This document shows, piece by piece, positions 56,306-64,000 of a stretch of 64,000 nucleotides of DNA. The first letter of the stretch is position 1. Each line of letters starts with the position of its first letter. This stretch comes from Neobacillus bataviensis (lineage in GTDB: Bacteria > Bacillota > Bacilli > Bacillales_B > DSM-18226): positions 62,001-126,000 of the forward strand of contig NZ_JAHXYW010000014.1 in NCBI RefSeq assembly GCF_019969725.1. The letters are read 5' to 3'. Both the position numbers and the translations under genes were made by a program. The notes below the pieces were generated by a model that saw only the letters and a program-made list of their open reading frames with translations, was not told the DNA's origin and made no database searches.

Positions 56306-57652
56306 TTGGAAAATATTGCGGATCTTTGGAATGCAGCTCTAGCCAATATAGAAAAGAAAATAAGCAAACCAAGCTTTGACACTTGGCTAAAGTCGACAAA
56401 GGCACATTCCCTTCAAGGCAATCTACTTGTCGTGACAGCTCCAAATGAATTTGCCCGCGATTGGCTGGAAGAACGCTATTCTCAGTTAATTGCAGGAATT
56501 CTTTATGAAATAACGGGAGAAGAATTATCGGCCAAGTTTATTATTCCGCAAAATCAAAAAGAGGAAGAACTCGATCTGCCAACGCCTCCAAAAAAGGCGA
56601 AAAAGGATGACGATCAAACGGAATTTTCTCCAAACATATTAAATCCAAAGTACTTATTTGATACGTTTGTTATTGGTTCCGGCAATAGATTTGCCCATGC
56701 TGCATCACTTGCTGTAGCTGAAGCACCGGCAAAGGCCTACAATCCTCTCTTTATTTATGGAGGCGTAGGATTAGGGAAAACTCACTTAATGCATGCGATT
56801 GGCCATTATGTTTTAGATCATAAACCTTCGGCAAAAGTGGTTTATTTATCATCTGAAAAATTTACCAACGAATTTATTAACTCGATTCGTGACAATAAAG
56901 CGGAAAGCTTCCGCAATAAATATCGAAATGTGGATGTCCTTCTGATTGATGATATTCAGTTTTTGGCTGGAAAAGAATCAACCCAGGAAGAATTTTTCCA
57001 TACCTTTAATGCTCTCCATGAGGAGAGCAAACAAATCGTTATCTCAAGTGACCGGCCGCCAAGGGAAATTCCGACATTGGAGGATCGCCTGCGTTCCCGC
57101 TTTGAATGGGGCTTAATTACCGATATTACTCCGCCTGATTTAGAAACGAGAATTGCCATCCTTCGTAAAAAGGCCAAAGCCGAAGGACTTGATATACCAA
57201 ACGAAGTCATGCTCTATATTGCAAATCAAATCGATACAAACATTAGGGAACTAGAAGGTGCCTTAATTCGTGTCGTTGCCTATTCATCTTTAATTAATAA
57301 AGATATCAATGCGGATTTAGCTTCGGAAGCATTAAAGGATATCATTCCAAGCTCGAAGCCAAAGGTCATTACGATTCTTGATATTCAAAGGGTCGTCGGG
57401 GAACACTATAGTGTCAAACTTGAAGACTTTAAAGCCAAAAAGCGGACAAAGTCTGTTGCTTTCCCACGGCAGATTGCGATGTATTTATCACGTGAATTAA
57501 CCGATTACTCATTGCCTAAAATAGGAGAAGAGTTCGGCGGCCGAGATCATACGACTGTGATCCATGCTCATGAAAAAATATCCAAGCTCCTCCAATCCGA
57601 TTCAACGCTGCAGAAGCAAATGAAGGAATTAAATGAGCTGTTGAAAATATAA
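56306..57652 (+). CDS. dnaA: Replication initiator DnaA
   Basis: 448 residues, family length. Domain I ([11 protein letters not shown]), AAA+ with [12 protein letters not shown] and L-L-I-D-D-I-Q-F, and domain IV helix-turn-helix with [11 protein letters not shown]. It unwinds oriC. TTG start, AAGGAGG 8 bases upstream. Confidence 0.98.
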   Translation: MENIADLWNAALANIEKKISKPSFDTWLKSTKAHSLQGNLLVVTAPNEFARDWLEERYSQLIAGILYEITGEELSAKFIIPQNQKEEELDLPTPPKKAKKDDDQTEFSPNILNPKYLFDTFVIGSGNRFAHAASLAVAEAPAKAYNPLFIYGGVGLGKTHLMHAIGHYVLDHKPSAKVVYLSSEKFTNEFINSIRDNKAESFRNKYRNVDVLLIDDIQFLAGKESTQEEFFHTFNALHEESKQIVISSDRPPREIPTLEDRLRSRFEWGLITDITPPDLETRIAILRKKAKAEGLDIPNEVMLYIANQIDTNIRELEGALIRVVAYSSLINKDINADLASEALKDIIPSSKPKVITILDIQRVVGEHYSVKLEDFKAKKRTKSVAFPRQIAMYLSRELTDYSLPKIGEEFGGRDHTTVIHAHEKISKLLQSDSTLQKQMKELNELLKI

Positions 57653-57836
57653 CTTAATTGTGAATAACTCCCTAAGACTTGCACACAGTCTGTCCACATG
57701 TGGATAGGCTGTGTTTCTATTGAAATTCTTAGTTATCCACATACTAACAGGGCCTACTAGTACTTCTACTATATTTTTTAAAAAATAATATTATATGCTT
57801 ACGCATTTAAAATATGCTTACAGGGAGGATTTAATT
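57653..57836. other. oriC: oriC, downstream part: DnaA boxes, DnaA-trio-like stretch and AT-rich unwinding element
   Basis: One-mismatch boxes at 57659 and 57699 (reversed), a perfect TTATCCACA at 57733-57741, then GGGCCTACTAGTACTTCTAC, a run of trinucleotides like the DnaA-trio, leading into an A/T-only stretch (57765-57795). This matches the basal unwinding layout of B. subtilis. Confidence 0.88.
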
Positions 57837-58973
57837 ATGAAATTTATTATCCAGCGCGATCGTCTTGTTCAAAGTGTTCAAGATGTTATGAAGGCTGTTA
57901 CAACAAGAACCACCATTCCTATTCTTACGGGAATTAAAATTGCTGCGACAACAGACGGAGTTACTTTAACAGGAAGTGATTCTGATGTTTCTATTGAATC
58001 TTTTATTCCTAAAGAGGAGTCTGGGGATGAAATTGTAGAGATCAAACAAACAGGTGCGATTGTTTTACAAGCTAAGTTTTTTAGCGAAATCGTAAAAAAA
58101 TTACCGACTGATTCCGTTGAAATTGAAGTACTTGGATCGCTGCAAACAGTTATCCGCTCCGGAAAATCAGAATTTAACCTTAACGGCCTTGATGCAGAAG
58201 AGTACCCTCACCTGCCGCAAGTAGAGGAAAATAATAAATTTCATATTGCGACCGACTTGTTAAAAGCGATGATTCGCCAAACGCATTTTGCTGTGTCCAC
58301 CTCAGAAACACGCCCAATCTTGACAGGTGTAAACTGGAGGATTGAAAATGGCGAGTTAACCTGTATTGCAACAGATAGCCACAGACTTGCATTAAGGAAA
58401 GCGAAAATTGAAACGGCAAATAACGAAACCTATAATGTTGTTATTCCAGGAAAAAGCCTAAATGAATTAAGTAAAATTATTGATGATACAAATGAATTAA
58501 TCGATATCGTGATTACAGAAAATCAAATTTTATTTAAAGCCAAGCACTTATTATTTTTCTCAAGATTGTTAGAAGGCAACTATCCGGATACATCCAGATT
58601 AATTCCAAGTGAAAGTAAAACAGATGTGACAGTCAATACGAAAGAATTTTTGCAGGCGATTGATCGTGCTTCTCTGCTTGCTCGTGAAGGAAGAAACAAT
58701 GTTGTTAAATTTTCAACCATTGAGGATGGAATTATCGAAATTTCTTCAAATACACCAGAGATCGGTAAGGTTGTAGAAGAAATTCAAAGCGGCGCGATTG
58801 AGGGAGAAGATTTAAAAATTTCCTTTAGTGCAAAATATATGATGGATGCCCTAAAAGCATTAGAAGGAACCGATATCAGAGTGAGCTTTACTGGTGCTAT
58901 GCGCCCGTTCCTGATTCGCCCCCTTCATGACGAAACCATTTTGCAGCTGATTTTACCTGTAAGAACGTACTAA
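57837..58973 (+). CDS. dnaN: DNA polymerase III beta clamp
   Basis: 378 residues, family length; M-K-F-I-I-Q-R-D-R-L and the C-terminal L-I-L-P-V-R-T-Y. Sliding clamp for PolC/DnaE. ATG at 57837 with GGGAGG upstream; the longer frame from 57795 lies in the origin and is rejected. Confidence 0.98.
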   Translation: MKFIIQRDRLVQSVQDVMKAVTTRTTIPILTGIKIAATTDGVTLTGSDSDVSIESFIPKEESGDEIVEIKQTGAIVLQAKFFSEIVKKLPTDSVEIEVLGSLQTVIRSGKSEFNLNGLDAEEYPHLPQVEENNKFHIATDLLKAMIRQTHFAVSTSETRPILTGVNWRIENGELTCIATDSHRLALRKAKIETANNETYNVVIPGKSLNELSKIIDDTNELIDIVITENQILFKAKHLLFFSRLLEGNYPDTSRLIPSESKTDVTVNTKEFLQAIDRASLLAREGRNNVVKFSTIEDGIIEISSNTPEIGKVVEEIQSGAIEGEDLKISFSAKYMMDALKALEGTDIRVSFTGAMRPFLIRPLHDETILQLILPVRTY

Positions 58974-58994
58974 ATATTTATACAACCTTGTGTA

Positions 58995-59022
58995 TATAGC
59001 CGCCACACCATTGGCGGCTATA
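58995..59022 (+). terminator. Hairpin after dnaN
   Basis: TATAGCCGCCA/TGGCGGCTATA stem; the following T-run is weak. Confidence 0.6.
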
Positions 59023-59121
59023 TTTACTATTGTGAGATAACTTTTGAGAATTCTTTGTATCTAAGGCGAAAATTTAGTAAAATAAAGTATTGAGACCATT
59101 TTAGGAATGAGGTTGACTTTT

Positions 59122-59337
59122 GTGCCTGGAGAAATAAAGCTGAACACAGAATTTATTACATTAGGACAATTTTTAAAAGTAGCTGATGTGATCCAATCTG
59201 GGGGAATGGCAAAATGGTTTTTAAGTGAACACGAGGTATTTATCAATGGTGAACAAGACCAAAGAAGAGGAAGAAAGCTTCGGGCAGGTGACAAGGTTCA
59301 AATTGCCGGTATTGGGGAATTTGTCATTACCGAGTAA
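59122..59337 (+). CDS. rlbA: S4-domain protein RlbA (YaaA)
   Basis: 71 residues. I-T-L-G-Q-F-L-K...S-G-G-M-A-K-W-F-L and R-R-G-R-K-L are the S4-like fold typical of YaaA, linked to ribosome assembly. GTG at 59122 gives the family length and follows GAGG by 9 bases; an ATG at 59107 lacks spacing. Confidence 0.92.
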   Translation: MPGEIKLNTEFITLGQFLKVADVIQSGGMAKWFLSEHEVFINGEQDQRRGRKLRAGDKVQIAGIGEFVITE

Positions 59338-59355
59338 CTAAAGGATGTCCTGCGC

Positions 59356-60474
59356 ATGTATATTGAAAAATTAGCGTTAAAAGACTATCGCAATTATGAT
59401 GATTTATTTATTGAATTTGAAAATAAAGTAAATGTAATCTTGGGAGAAAATGCTCAAGGTAAAACCAATGTAATGGAATCCATTTATGTATTAGCGATGG
59501 CTAAATCGCACCGAACATCAAACGATAAAGATCTTATTCGCTGGGATCAAGATTATGCTAAAATAGAAGGCAGGGTTCAAAAACAGCACAGCTCGCTTCC
59601 GCTGCAATTGGTTATTTCCAAAAAAGGAAAAAAGGCAAGGCTTAACCATATTGAACAGCAAAAATTAAGCCAGTATGTGGGGAATTTGAATGTAGTCATG
59701 TTTGCGCCAGAGGACCTTAACTTAGTAAAAGGCAGTCCGCAGGTGCGAAGACGGTTTATAGATATGGAAATTGGGCAGGTTTCGCCAATTTATTTACATG
59801 ATATGAGTCAATATCAAAAAATACTCCAGCAGCGTAATCATTATTTAAAAATGATGCAGATAAAAAAGCAAACCGATCAGACAATGCTTGAAATTTTAAC
59901 TGAACAGTTTATTCAAATGGCCGTGAAAATTGTCACCAAAAGATTTGAGTTCTTACAGCTGCTTGAAAATTGGGCAAAACCAATTCACCAAGGGATATCG
60001 CGGGGGCTTGAATCGCTTGAAATAAACTATAAACCTTCCGTAGAGGTATTAGAAGGACAAGATTTGTCGAAAATGGTAGCATGCTTTGAAGAAAAGTTCG
60101 GGAAAGTACGCGCAAGGGAAATTGAACGCGGAACAACCATGTTTGGCCCTCATCGCGATGATTTGATGTTTTTTGTAAATGGAAGGGATGTTCAAACCTT
60201 TGGGTCACAAGGTCAGCAGCGGACAACAGCATTGTCTGTAAAGCTTGCAGAAATTGAACTAATCTATGCCGAAATTGGGGAATATCCGATTCTCCTTCTG
60301 GACGATGTGTTATCAGAGTTAGATGATTATAGACAATCTCATCTGCTCAATACCATCCAAGGCAAGGTTCAAACCTTTGTAACAACCACGAGTGTGGAAG
60401 GGATTGACCATCAGACATTGAAGGAAGCCTCCACATTTGTTGTGGAATCTGGCTCTATAAAGAAAGTCAACTGA
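59356..60474 (+). CDS. recF: Recombination protein RecF
   Basis: 372 residues. SMC-like ATPase: Walker [10 protein letters not shown], signature S-Q-G-Q-Q-R-T and [11 protein letters not shown]. Loads RecA with RecO/R at gaps. Confidence 0.97.
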   Translation: MYIEKLALKDYRNYDDLFIEFENKVNVILGENAQGKTNVMESIYVLAMAKSHRTSNDKDLIRWDQDYAKIEGRVQKQHSSLPLQLVISKKGKKARLNHIEQQKLSQYVGNLNVVMFAPEDLNLVKGSPQVRRRFIDMEIGQVSPIYLHDMSQYQKILQQRNHYLKMMQIKKQTDQTMLEILTEQFIQMAVKIVTKRFEFLQLLENWAKPIHQGISRGLESLEINYKPSVEVLEGQDLSKMVACFEEKFGKVRAREIERGTTMFGPHRDDLMFFVNGRDVQTFGSQGQQRTTALSVKLAEIELIYAEIGEYPILLLDDVLSELDDYRQSHLLNTIQGKVQTFVTTTSVEGIDHQTLKEASTFVVESGSIKKVN

Positions 60475-60482
60475 GGTGGAGC

Positions 60483-60731
60483 ATGTATATTCATATCGGG
60501 GAAGATCACAATATCCGGGCAAAGGATATTATTACCATCCTGGATAAAGAAAGTGCCAACCAATCAGAGCTCGTGGAAGAGTTCTTGAACCACCATAAAG
60601 AGAAAGTTATGAATTTATCCAAAAACCCCTTTAAGTCGATTATTATTACCTATGACAAAGTTTATTTATCCCCAATTGCTTCTGGAACGTTAAAGAAACG
60701 TTCCAGCCAATTGAATATCCAGGAATTTTAA
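60483..60731 (+). CDS. remB: Extracellular-matrix regulator RemB (YaaB)
   Basis: 82 residues, DUF370 family. M-Y-I-H-I-G-E-D and I-I-I-T-Y-D-K-V-Y-L-S-P-I. RemB affects matrix genes in B. subtilis. It starts 9 bases after the recF stop region. Confidence 0.93.
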   Translation: MYIHIGEDHNIRAKDIITILDKESANQSELVEEFLNHHKEKVMNLSKNPFKSIIITYDKVYLSPIASGTLKKRSSQLNIQEF

Positions 60732-60798
60732 ATACATCATATTTTTATTGTTTTTAAAACGAAAATATAGCTATATTTTTGTATGAAGGTGCAGGTGA

Positions 60799-62733
<1,935 letters not shown>

Positions 62734-62811
62734 ATCAGGGTAGAGGTTTAACCACTATCCTCCTTTTCTTTTACCTGGGTGGCCAGGTGATCATTATAGG
62801 AGGTACCAAAT

Positions 62812-64000
62812 ATGGCTGAAACACCAAATTCTCAAATAAAAGAGATTAATATCAGTCAGGAAATGAAATCTTCTTTTCTTGACTATGCAATGAGTGTTAT
62901 CGTTTCACGTGCCCTTCCAGATGTTCGGGATGGTTTAAAGCCCGTACATCGCCGTATTTTATATGCTATGCATGATCTTGGAATCCATGCGGACAAACCA
63001 TATAAAAAATCTGCTCGTATCGTCGGTGACGTTATCGGTAAATATCACCCGCATGGCGATTCCGCCGTTTATGAAACGATGGTTCGGATGGCGCAGGACT
63101 TCAACTATCGTTATATGCTTGTTGATGGACACGGGAACTTTGGTTCCGTAGATGGGGATGCCGCAGCAGCGATGCGGTATACCGAATCTAGAATGTCCAA
63201 AATCTCGATGGAATTATTAAGAGATATCAACAAGGATACAATTGATTACCAAGATAACTATGATGGTGAAGAAAAAGAACCTGTTGTTCTGCCGGCAAGA
63301 TTTCCAAACCTGCTAGTTAACGGAACTACCGGTATAGCGGTCGGTATGGCTACCAATATCCCGCCCCACCAGCTTGGTGAAGTCATTGACGGCGTATTGG
63401 CGGTCAGTCATGACCCTGAAATTACTACTCAAGAGTTGATGGAGATAATTCCGGGTCCGGATTTCCCGACTGGAGGAATCATTCTTGGCCGGAGCGGTAT
63501 TCGTAAGGCCTACGAAACAGGCCGAGGATCGATAACTATCCGAGCTAAAGTAGAGATTGAACAAAAATCGAATGGCAAGGAAGTCATTATCGTAAATGAA
63601 TTGCCATATCAAGTAAATAAAGCAAAATTAATTGAAAAAATTGCGGAATTAGCACGTGATAAAAAAATTGATGGCATAACTGACCTTAGAGATGAATCAG
63701 ACCGCAGAGGAATGAGAATTGTTATTGAGGTCCGTAAAGATGCCAATGCTAATGTCCTCTTAAATAACTTATATAAGCAAACTGCCCTGCAAACCAGCTT
63801 CGGAATCAACACCTTGGCCCTTGTAGATGGACAGCCGAAAGTGTTAAGTCTAAAACAATGCTTGATTTATTACTTAGATCATCAAAGAGTAGTTATCCGC
63901 CGGAGAACAGAATTTGAACTGCGTAAAGCGGAAGCACGTGCTCATATTTTAGAGGGTTTAAGAATTGCGCTGGACAATTTAGATGCCGTGATTACTCTTA
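62812..64000 (+). CDS. gyrA: DNA gyrase subunit A, cut by the window end
   Basis: About 396 of some 820-840 codons are visible. A perfect start, M-A-E-T-P-N-S, with TAGGAGG upstream. The winged-helix breakage domain has the catalytic Tyr123 in M-R-Y-T-E. The quinolone-resistance region is wild-type ([10 protein letters not shown]; Ser84, Glu88). It forms an operon with gyrB, 78 bp upstream. Confidence 0.98.
   Translation, partial: MAETPNSQIKEINISQEMKSSFLDYAMSVIVSRALPDVRDGLKPVHRRILYAMHDLGIHADKPYKKSARIVGDVIGKYHPHGDSAVYETMVRMAQDFNYRYMLVDGHGNFGSVDGDAAAAMRYTESRMSKISMELLRDINKDTIDYQDNYDGEEKEPVVLPARFPNLLVNGTTGIAVGMATNIPPHQLGEVIDGVLAVSHDPEITTQELMEIIPGPDFPTGGIILGRSGIRKAYETGRGSITIRAKVEIEQKSNGKEVIIVNELPYQVNKAKLIEKIAELARDKKIDGITDLRDESDRRGMRIVIEVRKDANANVLLNNLYKQTALQTSFGINTLALVDGQPKVLSLKQCLIYYLDHQRVVIRRRTEFELRKAEARAHILEGLRIALDNLDAVITL

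Noticed and set aside
57485..57502. CACGTG in dnaA resembling parS
   Set aside because: At least four mismatches to the 16-bp consensus.
57795..57836. Upstream ATG of dnaN
   Set aside because: It lies in the AT-rich unwinding element; a strong Shine-Dalgarno precedes 57837 instead.
62909..62926. CACGTG half-site in gyrA resembling parS
   Set aside because: Only the left half matches the consensus; the right half is coding sequence for A-L-P.

Overview
The window looks like about 64 kb of the chromosome of a low-GC, endospore-forming Bacillaceae species (Bacillus/Neobacillus type), reading across the replication origin. The gene order gyrA-gyrB-remB-recF-rlbA-dnaN-dnaA, then rpmH-rnpA-spoIIIJ-jag-mnmE-mnmG-rsmG-noc-soj-spo0J is the classical Bacillus oriC neighbourhood. 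SpoIIIJ, the spore protein YyaC, Spo0J/Noc and a phosphorelay-type kinase support a spore former. I cannot name the species from sequence alone.

Layout. 1-2.05 kb: the first codons of a ParM/StbA-like actin ATPase (minus strand, running off the edge), then three arrays of GTWWAC hexamers with a strict 12/8/12-bp spacing, alternating with decayed copies of the 3' part of an SGNH-hydrolase gene. 2.08-14.3 kb: accessory genes: a secreted L,D-transpeptidase/cell-wall-binding/SGNH fusion, a second secreted protein with the same wall-binding repeats, an orphan sensor kinase, two flavin enzymes, a frameshifted ctaA, a LysE exporter divergent from a MocR regulator, and a broken M20 amidohydrolase. 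14.4-21.5 kb: an island downstream of rlmH carrying an MFS exporter, an RluF-like synthase, a GIY-YIG protein, an SDR, a membrane-anchored di-haem cytochrome c and an amidinotransferase-fold protein. It is punctuated by repeats that copy the 3' end of rlmH, the same target used by staphylococcal SCC elements.

21.5-44 kb is core: rlmH with a DnaA-box cluster beside it, the walRKHIJ-htrC operon, an M23 peptidase, a four-tRNA cluster (Lys-Glu-Asp-Phe), purA, the replicative helicase gene, rplI-gdpP-yybS, rpsF-ssbA-rpsR, ychF, a molybdopterin oxidoreductase, DUF951 and an MscS channel. 44-56 kb: yyaC, DUF554, spo0J/soj/noc, rsmG/mnmG/mnmE, jag/spoIIIJ/rnpA/rpmH. 55.6-57.84 kb is a bipartite oriC flanking dnaA, followed by dnaN through gyrA, which is cut by the window end.

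How it works together: oriC fires through DnaA, DnaN and the helicase. Soj, Spo0J and four parS-like sites organise and segregate the origin, and Noc couples division to nucleoid position. The WalRK operon and the secreted wall enzymes act on the cell wall. The most unusual material is the actin-like gene fragment beside the phased GTWWAC arrays, a possible second centromere-like system about 56 kb from oriC, and the rlmH-anchored, recombinase-less island.
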